The position numbers and the translations under genes were made by a program. Below are positions 39,044-51,713 of a DNA stretch of 64,000 nucleotides, one piece after another. Location of the stretch: assembly GCA_945859605.1 (NCBI GenBank), contig OX243815.1, positions 24,892,613 to 24,956,612 of the forward strand. Direction: 5' to 3'. The notes under the pieces were generated by a model, which was not told where the DNA came from, did not search any database, and saw only the letters and a program-made list of their open reading frames with translations. Each line of letters opens with the position of its first letter. Within the stretch, counting starts at the first letter, position 1. The DNA comes from Lumbricus rubellus. Lineage: Eukaryota; Annelida; Clitellata; Crassiclitellata; Lumbricidae.

Positions 39044-40568
39044 TTTCAAAGCTATATTATTGTATCAAGTTATGAAATTAAACTTACCGTTGGAAACTGA
39101 ATGAATGTGAAGGCACTGCACACAGTTCGCATCGGCTTATGCAGCCCTCTTCGTTTATAATTATAAACCCGTAAGCTCTTATACGTGATTCACAGGATCC
39201 GCATGCAGTTTCCGGTCTCAATTTTGTTGTAGGCCTACGGTAACGTTAATTGTTGTCGACCAGTCTTAACTGTCCAACTACAACGCTACTATAATTATGG
39301 CTAGTTGGCTACCATATGGCTCATTGCGCTACTTTGGCTAAAGGTCACAGGAAGATTGCACATGGCCCGAGTGAATCATAGCCTATATGTATGGGCCACC
39401 GTTGGATTTAGGTTGCTGTATGTCTGTAGGAAGCGCTCTGGAACTGACCGCCTTTGCAAAAGTTTCAGAGCTAAACCGGTCTTTAACCTGAAGTTTTGTG
39501 TACGTGTAATTTCGAACCATAGACTTAGATCAGATGCCTTTGTTTGTGCCACGAATTTGACCTCCCACGCACCCCTTTATAATAAACAGTGCATGTGACC
39601 AAGACATACTTTGGTACCGGTACCATGAATAAAACTACAAAGTAAAAGGTTGGAATTAATATCAACACTGCTGATAAAGGAGAGTTTAAATATAGAATCG
39701 TTGACTGCTGAACAGTGCTGATAATAACTTATAGTGTACACACTCGTTTTTTGCTTTGTCCGTTATATAGTAAAGCAATATTTAGCGCGCAAATAAACTT
39801 AATATTTCTAGAGAGTTGAGACCTCTATGATGAACCTATTTAATAGTATTTATACACCCTCTTATTGGCTACAGGCCATCGTGAAAAGCACGAGTTGCGC
39901 TCCTTTTCGATACGACTAAAATATTTTTTCTTGCGATATTTTGGGCTACTTTTGATTTGTACTGCGGTTGCAATGCGACTTCATGTGTTCGCATAACATG
40001 TATATCGACCAGTTTTGGGGCGTATACCGTAGTATGTTATCCTATTTTTCATCCGTATTTAACCTACTGCAATGCTGAACCTCTACTTAAAAATCTAATC
40101 TCGAGAGATTAGCCTAAAGGCCCATTAGAGTCACTCTTAAAAAATGTTCAGCCCCAAAATTATTATAATTATAATAGTCTTATGCCTAGTGACTTTGGGG
40201 GGGGAGAGTACGCGCGAGCGGCCGAAAGTCGATGGCTCATGAAGCGCGAAGCGCCAAGCAGAGGGGTAGGCCTACGTGGGCTTAGAGAGGGGTGTGCCCC
40301 TCCCAGTTGAACTTTATGTGTTTTGACACTGCAATGGTAGCATTTTAAGGCTGCCATTTAACGAAATAGAACATCATTTAACTGATTCAGTACAGATAGT
40401 CGTGCATGTTTAAGACTTAAAAGTGTCCCTCTCGTTGTTTAAATCAGGCGCATGCATATAAAAGAGTTTATGTAGGCCTATAGTCCTACCGCAATATTCA
40501 TGTCGACAGCCTTAATATTTACCTCGTGTAGGCCCTATTTGATGATAATTAATTTTATTTATCCCCAC

Positions 40569-40902
40569 CAGGGGCGGATAAAGAAATGTTAGAAGGGGCC
40601 CTCAAGGGGGTAAAAAAAATTTACCTTGGGTCGAAAAAAATTTCGTTGGTCTTTGGCAGAAAGAAAGTGATGACCATATTTAGCCTAGTCATTAAATCTT
40701 CATATGTAGCCTACCATTTTCATTTTTCGAAGCCAATGCTACAATGATCATCCGTTTTCTTAGTCATATCCTACTTTTACTTTTGCCCACTCCATTGATC
40801 GAAAACTTCTTGAAACCTGATGGGGGGCACGTCCAATGGACATTTATGATGATGGGGGCATGGCCGGGAAAATTGGCCCCTTCGATCCTTGATCCGCCTC
40901 TG
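40569..40902. mobile_element. hAT-like element, GGCGGAT family
   Basis: Ends CAGGGGCGGATAAAG and CTTGATCCGCCTCTG; flanks ATCCCCAC and ATCCCTAC agree at 7 of 8. Related to 2874-3227 and 53946-54315. Confidence 0.75.
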
Positions 40903-41401
40903 ATCCCTACCTCTGATCACCACTGTTTGACTTTTAGGATAGGCTATAGGGTTATCATCTGCAGATTATCACAAAAAATGACTGTTCATGACGCTCTAAA
41001 CGCACACATCAACTGCCTCACACTTTTTGAATTCAATTGCTTGACATGAATATCACATGCACGCGGTGGCATATTGGATAGCCTAATACATTGGCTTGAA
41101 AATCAACGAATCTGAGTTCGATTCTCGAAGTCCCCGTACGTAGGATAGACGTGCCTTGTAGGCTGCTTTTAGCGTCGTGTATTGCATGCTGTCTGTTCTG
41201 TTGGTAGGCCTACCGTAGCTAATGTACATGTAGATGCTAATTAAAATTGTTTCATGTGATCATTACATAGGCTACCGGTACTGCGTTTGTCAGAATGAAC
41301 AATAAAGATTAATAATTGTTCAGGTCGCGACTTTTGAGCTACTTTTAACGTGTTTCGGAGACCAACACTTTCGAAATCTGGCAACCCTGGTTACAGATTG
41401 A

Positions 41402-42669
41402 CAATATTCCAATGATGCCACAGCTGGGTTTTTTCCACTAGATCTGGGTTTTCGGCTTTCGTCTGGGTTTCTGTTTTTTGGGAAAATCTGGGTTTATTTT
41501 TATTGAGTTGACCATTAAACTTACAACACATGAATATTCTGTGAAATTCAATATAAAATGGCTCTGATTAGGCCTATATAATTTTTGCTCCACAAATTTT
41601 GATTTTAAACTCCACAGTCAAGTTCTGACGTTGTCAATTCACAAATAATTTATAACCTGGTGCCACGTAGGCCTACAGAAGAATATAGCTCTGCTTGAGT
41701 ACGTGTAGGCCTTTCCCGTGCAGATCTGCACATTGGTCAACGCAGCTTCTTCACTCTGTTAGATTTTATTTTCTGCGCTGCTTTCTTTGCGCAACGTGTT
41801 TTACCCGGGTTTGTTGCAAGCCCACCGAAGAACCCTCCTCTTTTATCCGGCTTGGGACAGGGCCTCCGACAGGCACAAGTCACATAGGCCTACATTTTAC
41901 CGTGACCTCCCCTCCATGCGTGCGCAAAATATGCACAGCTCCTAATTAATGTCAAGCACGATTGCGTTAGGCTAATTGGTAGAACCTCTGCACACAGTGC
42001 ACAGAAATAAACCATTTTTGACATCTCAGCTATAGGTCACTATAATAAATAAATCCTCGTTATAAGCCTTTTTGACATCTCCAACATATATAGGCTACAT
42101 AGATCAGGCGGCAGGCCAATCCTATATAGGAAGTGGTCGATAGTATTAGTAGGCCTAGTGTAGGCCTACACGTTGTTGCAGGGTAGGCCTATTAGGCTAT
42201 TAATGTTCAAGATGATTAATTAAAACGTTAGATTGTTGACGTATTAAAAAATTTGGCCGGAAACTTCGGACAACTTAAAACGTTGTAAACTTAAGCCACG
42301 TGTGTTATGTAGGCCTAGGCCTATTTACAATAATTCTGATAGGCTCGACGTAGGCCTACCCGCTGGGCAACAGTGGGCATGCACACGTAGGCCTACATGC
42401 ACTAGGCCTATAATAAGCTTAGGGTTCGATTAATCTTATTGACATTGTCGATATGGATGCCGAGTCTCTGACAACTTTAACAATTGATATTTTTAAAACT
42501 GTAATTAGATTTTATTCAACTCGTTTGACGAACATTTTGCTAGGCCTAACCCTCATCCGAACAAGCAAAAACGCAAATTGCTTATAATATAATGTATAGT
42601 CTGGGTTTTTCTGGGGTGTTTGTTTTAATGAAATCTGGGCTTATTTTTGAAACCTCAGTGGCAACACTG
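41402..42669. mobile_element. Probable 1.27-kb hAT-like element
   Basis: Left CAATATTCCAATGATGCCAC and right CAGTGGCAACACTG have partial inverted similarity and both adjoin repeated TCTGGGTTT; flanks CAGATTGA and CCGATTGA agree at 7 of 8. Ends are more decayed than in the others. Confidence 0.5.
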
Positions 42670-43146
42670 CCGATTGACCATTTGCGAAAACACTCACAAA
42701 CTAGAAATGGTTAATTATTGTTTAAAGTAGTTTGCTAATTTTGTTACACTACCTGGTAAATGTATAGTAAGGATATTTTCGTGATATTCGGGAGGCAGTT
42801 TTATGATGCATTGTGTTTCTATGTATTTGAAAACCGAACGATGCAAATTGCTTAAAGTTGTATACAATAATGCTATCTTTAAGCAAAAGTAAGAATCGCA
42901 CTGGCTATATTCTTTGTACTAAATGCTGGAATTAAAGACAGCTTTCTTAAAATATTTCGTAACTCTGTATTATCGGATGTTCAGTGTACAGACTCAGTAA
43001 AATTAATCTTGGCTCTATTCATACACAACTTTATTATCGGGTGTCCAGGTTAAAATCTCCGTAAAATTGACCGTGGCTCTATTTATACACGACTTTGCAG
43101 TTTACAAATTGAAATAATTGCGCCAAAAATCAGTATACAGTGTTCG

Positions 43147-43695
43147 TTCTTTGACTGAACGCTTCACAGCGTATAGTTAGACGTATTGTGATTTTAAAAC
43201 ATGAGATAGCTCATTTTAGTCATTGCCATACAATTCGTGCGCATGATGTCCATTCATTCATTCATTATTGAAATTTTTATAGCGCCGCTGCGCCCCCTTA
43301 AGGTTACTACTTAAGAGCGATGCATCTGAACAAACCCTAGTCATGAGGTCCCGGTTGTAATAATAATAAGCTTAATATAGGTTGTAATACTAATAAGCTT
43401 AATATAGCCTGTGCTTATTTGGGGCACATATAGCGGGTGCGGCCCAAAACTTGAATCCCACAGACGAATTTTGTCCAGATCAAAACCTAATGATTTTTAA
43501 AAACAGCTGTTATCAACAACACTTAACAGGTCCATTATGCCATGTATTCAATTTTGACTGTGAATAGTTTTTGTTCTTTGACTGAACGCTTCAAAGCGTA
43601 TAGTGAGACGTATTGTGATTTTAAAACCTGAGATAGCTCATTTTAGTCATTGCCATACAATTCGTGCGCATGATGTCCATTCATTCATTCATTAT
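43147..43695. repeat. 122-bp direct repeats about 305 bp apart
   Basis: Copies at 43147-43268 and 43574-43695 start TTCTTTGACTGAACGCTTC and end in (CATT)n, with only a few differences. Between them are AATAATAAGCTTAATATAGG-type duplicates and a SINE tail. Confidence 0.9.
43266..43340 (-). mobile_element. SINE/L2-type 3' tail fragment
   Basis: ATTTTTATAGCGCCGC, CCCCCTTAAGGTTACTAC and TTAAGAGCG; lies directly after the first copy of the 122-bp repeat. Confidence 0.4.
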
Positions 43696-45181
43696 GTTCA
43701 GCCGATTTCTATTATACAACTGTTTTTGAGAAATCCGGATTTTGGGTATTTTCAGCATTTTGGGGATTCGGGTTTGGGGTTCAGGTCCACCCCATTGCAA
43801 GCTCTATGAAACAATTGCTCAAATGGATTTAATTACGGTAATTACGAAATATCGTATTGGGAACTTGTTTCTAATGGATGGGGAGCTTATTCTCAGCATT
43901 TTTAAAATGAATTTTGTTGTTTTGCTTGATCACAACTATTGATACAATGATTGTGAAGCACATGAACACATAAGCAAGTGCATATTGTTGATGCATGCCA
44001 AGCTTAAATTGAAAAGAAAATTTTACACAAGCTGTGATGAATTGTCTTCAATTATTCGTTATCAAGAGATATTACGTGTGTGTGTGCGTGTGTGTGCGTG
44101 CATGTGTATACTTGCAGATCCAGGTTCACTTCCCGATGGTAATCAATTAATTGAAAATGAGCGGGGCAGGGGGTTGAGGCATTATAGTTGCTATAGAAAA
44201 ATATGGACATTTGCATTTATCTGCAGGAGTTCATCGGATGTACTGGTAGTGCTTTTTTTATTAAACATTTCCTCATGCATTTTAATGTTGAGCACAGAAC
44301 TATTCAAATTTCATTGATTCTTTCATGCACTGAAACTTGTTTACACAACATGTTATTGAATATTTGATTAATATAATTGGACAGTCGCATTGTGTGGCTT
44401 GCATTTGTTTTGATGCGATCTGGTGTATCCACATAAATAAATAATTGATTTGCTGAGAATCGTTGAATCAATTAAACTACTCTGAGGTTGTTAAGTGAAC
44501 ATGTAAAATTTTTGTTTTTAAATCATGAACTGCTTTGTGACAATGTACTTTGGATTTTTGGGGAGTAATAAGGCAAAAAATTGGAATTTAAACAAAATTT
44601 AATTTCTTAATTTTTTAAAATTTACAATGACATTGCCTTCCGTGATGTACAATTGGGACATTAGAATTATAGCATTCACTAAGCCAGGCGACGATCGTAA
44701 GCAGCTGTCTTTGAAGGTATATAATGGTCTGTTAATTACGGTCAGTTTGACAAGGCAGGCGGTTGTGGGGTGGATGGAGGAGAGAGAGAGTAATAGATCT
44801 CATAGGAGGGTTTTTCTCAGGGTAGCTCATTGCAGGTATTGAGTACAGGGTCATCTAGCTTGTAGCAAATGATGGCTATACACAGCCTGCTGCAAGTTTG
44901 TAGTTTAACTAGCTGTTTGTCCTTGCTAAGACAGTCCATTTTTGGTCACTGTGCCTTCCTAAGCTGATTAAGCTTTCTTGTGATCACTGCTCACTGAGCA
45001 GTTCTCTTTTAAATCGAGCACCCTTTGGTGAAGGATTTAACATTCTGTTATAAAGAATGGTAATTTTTATCTATTTTTTTATATTTGTATTCAAATAAGA
45101 AATGTTATTTGTTGTATTCAGATCAGGTGCCGTGCTTGCCAACTGCTGATGATTTTAAATGACTTGTAAGAAGAAAGGATA

Positions 45182-48100
45182 ATGGATGGGCTGTCAAGTG
45201 ATCCTAATGAAGCCCTTGTGTTTCATTGCAAGTGAGTTATTATTTTGTCAATTTATATATAATTTGCTGTGTGTGCACAGTCAATGTTAGAAAGAGTCAG
45301 TTAATGTATAATTGAAACTGTCACATCTTTTTCATTAATGTCAGTTGGACGCAGAGCTTAAATTTTTAAGACTGAACACTTTAAGAATGCATTCTGGGAC
45401 CTTTCATCATCTATTAAGAGTAATATAGTTGATTAAAATTTGTAATAAATTATTTATTTGCTTTAGTTTATTTTCAGTTTTATTGAGATTATATCATCCT
45501 AATTTATACATGTATATAATCCTAAGATAAAAATATCAGCGTACAATGTGCCCCTATGGTGCAACGAACACCTCCTTAATTGTTCTGACTTTGTTTGCTC
45601 AGGGTCTGATCTTTTTTCGATAAAAAAGCACTGATTCAAGATTGTATGTATAATGGAAGCTGTCACTTGGGCTTTTTAAAATTATCTGATTGGGCAGTGA
45701 TTAAATTTCCTGTACAGACGGCAGTTGATTAGTTTTAAAATTGTGAAATTGCCAGTGATACCGCTCCTTGGCTTTTTTCCCAAGATCTTGGCTTTTTCAA
45801 TCGTATCTTGGGATATTGGCATTTTTTCAAAGGACCTTGGCTTTTTTACTTGGCTTTTTTTCTGCCAACTAAATGACAATAATCTTAGCAATAATCCACG
45901 AAATAGCAATAATTTAAGCAACAATCCACTAAATAACAATAATCTTAGCAGCAATAATACAACTTATGGCAGCGGCTCCATCTACTGACTAGGATTTATC
46001 CGACTTATTATTATTCTCTGAACGTTTATTTCTCAAAACTAGCGCACTATGTTCCAAAATGTCGTTAGTATGTTAGAAAATCAGCGAACCGAACCAATTA
46101 TTAACAATTTAACATACATTAATTTCAGGATTAATTATACATAATTTCATAAACATCACAATTTATCGGATAAAATAGCTTCTGTTGAAAGAAAATAGGT
46201 GACATATGGACCATAATTATAAACTTGGCTTTTCTTGGCTTTTTTTAAGATCCCATCTTGGCTTTTCTTAAATTTTGGAGCGGTATCACTGGAAATTGCC
46301 ATTTAGAAATATTTGTTTACATTTATGGTAATAATAAATTATTTTGATACCAGTAAGTTGGTTCAGTCAGTCGATCAATAGTAAATATTGTGTATATCTA
46401 TAGTTTATTGTTTTGAATCATGAAAGTTTTTAAAACTTATTGAGCATGGTTGACAGTCTGTATTGATTTATGCACGAACAATTTAACGAGCACCGCCACT
46501 GGTTGCATAATTTGAATTGCACTCTGCCAGTCCTAAGCTTGAATAAAGTCCTGAGGAGGGCGATATTAATGGTCTTTGTTACCACACAGTGTCATTAAAC
46601 CGAAACTACTACATCAATTTAATTCAATTCAATTTGTTTATTGATCTCCTAAAAAACAAAACAGACAAAATGCATTCACAATAGTACACACAGTGATTAA
46701 TTGTAGTTAACAAAATTTGCGACGGTATAGCCTAGTGCACAATCATTACTGTGCATGGTAGGGAGCAATAGTGTACCCACAGAGAGTAATCCCGCTAGTG
46801 GGGCCTATTTCCAAAAAAATATTTATGACTCTAACATGATATTATGACAAACTGCATTGGTTGCCAGTTACTTTTAGTTGACGAGAGTCGACTAAGTATT
46901 AAACAGAAAACTGATTTTTTGTGCATTGTCTTTAATTTGTTGTCAACACTAAGGTGGTTATAAAATAAAGTCTTATGCTCAAACATATGTTGGTATAAGA
47001 CTATAAGTTATGTTCAATTCAATTCAAACTTGTTTATCAAGAGAGATCAACTTGAGAATGAAAAATAATAATAATAATAATGACACAAAAAATGCACTGA
47101 AAACAAGGAGTGACATTGACCTATAAGTAAGTGATGAGATCCATGAGAAAGCGTAACCCAGAAAGGAGAGATCTCGCAAGACGTTGGCAACTACAATATC
47201 GGAATATTGTATTAAGATGGTCGACAGTGTAGCACCTAGAATTATGTGATAAATAGAGAAAAGACGATGTGAGTATTAGTAGAAATGAGACGAGAACGAT
47301 AAGGCAAACTTGTCATAAACCATAAAATCCAGACAGGAGCACAAACGCAATCTCAGAAACTAAATGTTGACAGCAGCCATGCAAATAATTATGACATATA
47401 AGGTTCTTGACTGAACTAAATTCAATTAGTTCCTGTAGATCTATGTAACATGTAACATAATGTAACATATGTAACATATGTAATATATGTCTCATGTTGC
47501 TCTGTATAATTATGTAGCATGTTTTAGAAGCTAGGCATGTCATCTGAAATTTTTTTATTTAAAGCTTCAATAGCATTATTCTGTAAAGTAACACAATTAT
47601 ATAAAGCATATTAATATAATAAAAAGGAAATGCTTAAAATTGATTGATTGATTTTCAAAACTGAAATCATATTTATTTTGTAGCCGCAATAGTCAAGACA
47701 AACTGTCAGGCAGCGCTTGCGTTGAAAATGAACCACTGGACGTCAGTAGCATCATTTCTTCCGATGGTGCAGGAAAGGAAACTGGAAATTCAGCTGTTGA
47801 AAAAGTTGAGATTTGGTCGAATGGTGTTAAGCGTGTTATCTTCGTGCCGCTTGGAAACAACTCGACCGAGCCACGTAGCCCAAGTGAACCAAGCAACCGC
47901 ACTGAACATCGTAGCCCAAATGAAGTAGGTGGTTCTTTTGTGGCCACAGATCCAAACCCACCGTCACCTGTAACAGCTGATCATTCTTCGTACTCACGCA
48001 CCGAGTCTTACAGTCGACTTACTGTGGCGTCTTGTACTGGAGAGAATATTGTTCTGTCAAAGTCGGTGAGCACGAACACGGTCGATCAACTTCCGAATCG

Positions 48101-51100
48101 ATGCGTTGCGACGGTGGCGCCACAGATCAACCGTGAACTCGGACGGCTTTTGGTCTCGTCTGCGTTCGATGTCGATATCGTCGCCGCTTCAAAGTCGAGA
48201 GAATCTAGCTACAGGCAAGCTGCTGCTTCGTTGATAAAACAAGAAAAGCCCACATCTTTGACAAACTGTCTTAATGTCGGACGAGAATCCGTTGAAGCAT
48301 TGCCATTCGGTGCCAACGTCAGCCAGCAGCAGCAGCAGCAACCTTTCGTCCACCAAATACAACAGCATCCTTCGTCGGAGCATCAGAGACTGCTGAATCT
48401 AAACGAATATCATTACCACGATAGACAGAACCATTTGCAAAGACTCGGCTACGATGAATTTGGTCGTCTTCCCATCACAAACAGTTTAACAAGAAATACT
48501 CTTCCCCCTCGTGCAGGACCGTACGCCAACGCTTCTGACGGCGGTTACGCTCGGTATGCGTTGCCAACGGCAGACTCGTTCGCTGGCCATCGCAGGCTGC
48601 CGATGCAGATGGCTCCATATTTGTTGAACCCTCTGCACGCAACAGTTTTGACGTCCAACGGTCTAGGGCCGGGTGGAATTATTCCAGGCCGGGTGGAAAG
48701 CAACCATTTCTCTAGTCTTCTTGGCATGAGCGAGCCGACAGTTGGTTCTAACCGGAGCGCTCAAGTTCCAATGCCAGTGCCAAATGCAACTGCACTTCTC
48801 GGTAATCCTGCTGTGATGGTGCCACTCCAGAGATACCGACACTTATTGGCGACCCTCGACTCGACCAGGCATCCTTACACGTACGGCAGATTTGTTCCTC
48901 CGGACGGTGCGCAGCTGCATAACGTATACGCACCGCTGGCAAGGTTTCCCACTAGAGGGGACTTTCCGCATCCGCAATTCCCTGCAAGGCTTTCCAGTAA
49001 CGAACAGGAGGCGGCACGAGTTGTCCGTGGAGACTTTCTCCATCCACAGTTTCCGGTAAGGCCTCCTCCTCCTTCTCCCATCAACGACAAGGTGGTACCT
49101 CCTCCAGTCACCAGTTTTAACAACGGATATCGATTTTTGGGTCATCATCCTAACTACGCAAGTAGTTTTCTCCATGCACAGAACCAAACAAGGCATGAAC
49201 CGCACATTCCGTCTAGCATTTCTTCCTTCAACGACCAACATTCGAGTAAAATTTTTCTCAGCGAGGCAGGTCAACACCTGCAAAGCGTTGGTATTGGTCA
49301 ACCGACTCACAGTGTTGGTATTGGTCAACACCTGCAAAGTGTTGGTATTGGTCAACCGACTCACAGTGTTGGTATTGGTCAACACCTGCAAAGTGTTGGT
49401 ATTGGTCAACCGACTCACAGTGTTGGTATTGGTCAACCGACTCACAGTGTTGGTATTGGCCAACACCTGCAAAGCGTTGGCATTGGTCAACACCTGCAAA
49501 GCGTTGGCATTGGTCAACCGACTCACACCTCTTTAAATTTCAAGCAGCCAGAGACAGTTGCTCCTGGCGGTAACTTGACTGCTGCACAGAGAGTTCATCA
49601 GAGTCAGTCGAGGGTAAGTCCTGCTGTGTCTGAAATGCCACAGATGCATCTACTACCTCCCAGCAGTCTCCACTATGGAAATTTACGCGGTTGTGAGCAA
49701 CCTATCCTGCGTATGCCGAACGTACTGGGCTTTGGGTTGCCTTCTGATGCTGCTTCACAACCTTTCAGATCATCACCAGTGGAACTGGCTCACCGTGAAA
49801 CGACCAAATCCAGTACATTTCAACCAACAAATCTTTCCAACAATGCTGCTCCACCACACGACATGCAACAATTCATGCGTGCACCGTATAAAAGCACTGC
49901 ATTGTCACAGGATGCTGTATCTTCTTCTCCTCAGACTGGCTCTCCATCACAATGTGTTACAGTTCCAGGCTTGAGAGGAGTTGCTGATGAGCAGAATGGT
50001 TTGTATTCGCTCGCCGGGGCTTGGTATTCGTCGCCATCCAATATGGCCGCTTTCTCGCAAAATCTTTTTACTCAGAGCTTCTTGTCTGCTAGTCCTGGAG
50101 TTGTTCCTTGTGGACCTGTTTCTCATAATCGTTTTTCTGGATATTGGCCGAGGTTATTTTCTCCTGGAGCGCAGACCCACCTGTCTTTACAAGCACCGCC
50201 TTTAAGTAGTACGTCCAGATCTCAGAGTGATGCTGACGCTGAAACTCCTGACGCTACAGGATTGCAATCTCGTTTATCAAATATTTGTAGCAGTACTCAA
50301 GCTGACGACACGTTTCGTAACTCTTACGGCAACTGCATGGAGACTGGCAGTAGAACAATTCCTGTTTTAAACACGTCCGGCTCCAGTCAACCACCCCACG
50401 ATCCACAGTCGTTGGTTAGTGCAGCAAGTGCAGCATCCATGGTTTTGACTTCCACAAACAGAGACGGTGATAAGGGTGTTGATAACGTGACATTGGCCGA
50501 CTCAAATAATGAATCTTCAAAATCTGCTGACGTCGCTTTCAAGGACAGAACTTTGCCGCTTCGTTCAACAGACGCTGTACTCGATGCTAGTCATGAAACT
50601 CTACCTGTAAGAACAGCTTCACCGCCTCTTCAGCGTCAGCCTGAGCCGGGCGGTACTGAACTGCAAGGTCCTCCTCAAAGCCTGGCGGTTTCGCAGCCAG
50701 GAAGTCCTCAGTCACCAATGTCTGAAATAATGAACTCGATAGACAAAATCTCCGACGATCTCTCAATGCAGAAATGGCTTGATTCACTCATCGGCAACAT
50801 ATCAGACTCCGATAAGGACGGCGAATCCCAGGCCAAATCAAAAACTACAGACTCAACTACAGACTCGCCAGTTGTCAGTCAGGCTTCCACGAAAGATACG
50901 ACAACAGGAGCAGGCGGCGGCGCTCCGGTCTGCGCTCCCTCGATGGCAAAACAAGTCGACTACAAGAAAACTAAACGTACTTGGATCGGCATCAAGTCCA
51001 TCGAAGCCGAAATGTCGCCAAAGTCGTCCGACGTCAAAGGGAAGCGCCGTAAGCGACGCCGTCTGACGTTGAAGTCTAACCAGTCACCAGAGGGCAGCTG

Positions 51101-51713
51101 CGCATCGTCTTCGGACAGTTGGCATCCGGATAGCTTTGCTTCGTCTGAATCTTCCGTCGATAGCCATTTAACAAGCATTCCAAGCACACCAGATTCGGAG
51201 TCGTCATGGCTTTCGCATGACTCGGTCACAATGGGAAAGCGGCGTAAGAAACGCTCTCGGAAATCTGCTTCTTCCAAACATCGAGCTGTGCACGAATCTC
51301 GACGTCGCAGGCGCGCAAGACGTTCGCATAATCTGTCGCCGTGGTGTCGAACGCGTCCGTGTTCCGGCGGTATCCGAGGTTGTTTCGTATCGCTGGAGGT
51401 GTTGCGTCTTCAAGCAGGAGTGGCGTCGGTGAACGTGACGAGAGCAAGGGAATTGTTGTGTTGTTCGTCGAAGACCAAAGGTCGTACTGATCGACGTGGA
51501 TCTGAAACGGAGGAATCGAACGGTTCATGGTGTCCGTTCAAGAGGAAAAAGCATTTTCTCAAACGTGGTTCAAAACGACGGAGAAACGCGATCAGAAGTG
51601 GATCGGAAACCGAAGAAGACTCTTCTTCTCGTAGTTCACGACAACCATCTAAAAAGCGGCGTTATTCGAAACCAGCGAGAAATGTAGTTTTGAGTGGGTC
51701 GGATACTGAATGA
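45182..51713 (+). CDS. Unrecognised 1359-aa Ser/Pro/Gln-rich protein with basic C-terminus
   Basis: Coding exon 1 is 45182-45231 (ATG with in-frame TAA at 45167, donor AA|GTGAGT). Exon 2 is 47684-51713 (acceptor TTTTGTAG); the phases fit and give MDGLSSDPNEALVFHC and then N-R-N-S-Q-D. Exon 2 alone is open for 4 kb, with GTG codons but no ATG near its start, which supports the spliced start. I do not recognise a domain. Visible parts: a short acidic and Ser-rich N-terminus with KVEIWSNGVKRVIFVP at about 58-73; a Gln run near 232; nine tandem 9-residue units (HLQSVGIGQ or PTHSVGIGQ) at about 548-628; a long Ser/Pro-rich middle; EIMNSIDKISDDLSMQKWLD near 1030; and, from about 1110, a Lys/Arg-rich tail with several candidate nuclear signals and three GS(E/D)TE motifs, the last at the very end. 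These acidic serines look like casein kinase 2 sites. A nuclear, largely disordered scaffold or regulator is an inference. Intron 1 carries a hAT-like insertion. Confidence 0.75.
45753..46291. mobile_element. hAT-like element, CAGTGATACCGCTCC family
   Basis: Ends CAGTGATACCGCTCC and GGAGCGGTATCACTG are perfect inverted repeats; perfect 8-bp flanks GAAATTGC (45745-45752, 46292-46299). The interior near both ends has CTTGGCTTTTTT repeats. In intron 1 of the 1359-aa gene. Confidence 0.9.
46618..47110. repeat. Two AATTCAATTCAA-headed repeats
   Basis: AATTCAATTCAATTTGTTTA at about 46622 and TTCAATTCAAACTTGTTTAT at about 47014 introduce similar A-rich sequence. They look like interspersed-repeat ends; class not determined. 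In intron 1 of the 1359-aa gene. Confidence 0.4.
49275..49517 (+). repeat. 27-bp coding minisatellite, nine units
   Basis: Units encode HLQSVGIGQ or PTHSVGIGQ in the order H P H P H P P H H; a partial tenth begins PTH. Third-position changes are few, so expansion is recent. The open frame on the opposite strand is a shadow of this repeat. Confidence 0.95.

Larger units (their letters stand above)
36873..45181. other. Intergenic stretch between two divergent genes
   Basis: Separates the starts of spermidine synthase (minus) and the 1359-aa gene (plus). It should contain both promoters. A CCAAT/ATTGG element lies at about 36897. The rest holds the repeats listed separately and scattered short frames without splice or homology support. 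Confidence 0.5.

Noticed and set aside
39305..39598. 97-aa open frame starting MATIWLIALLWLKVTGRLHM
   Set aside because: No recognisable domain, no splice partner, and the length is within chance for this composition.
47844..47846. GTG as start of the large protein
   Set aside because: The frame is open upstream to a 3' splice site at 47683 and joins in phase to an ATG exon at 45182; GTG starts are not expected in a nuclear gene.
48843..49526. 227-aa open frame on the minus strand inside the large exon
   Set aside because: Shadow of the 27-bp coding repeat and the codon pattern of the plus-strand gene.
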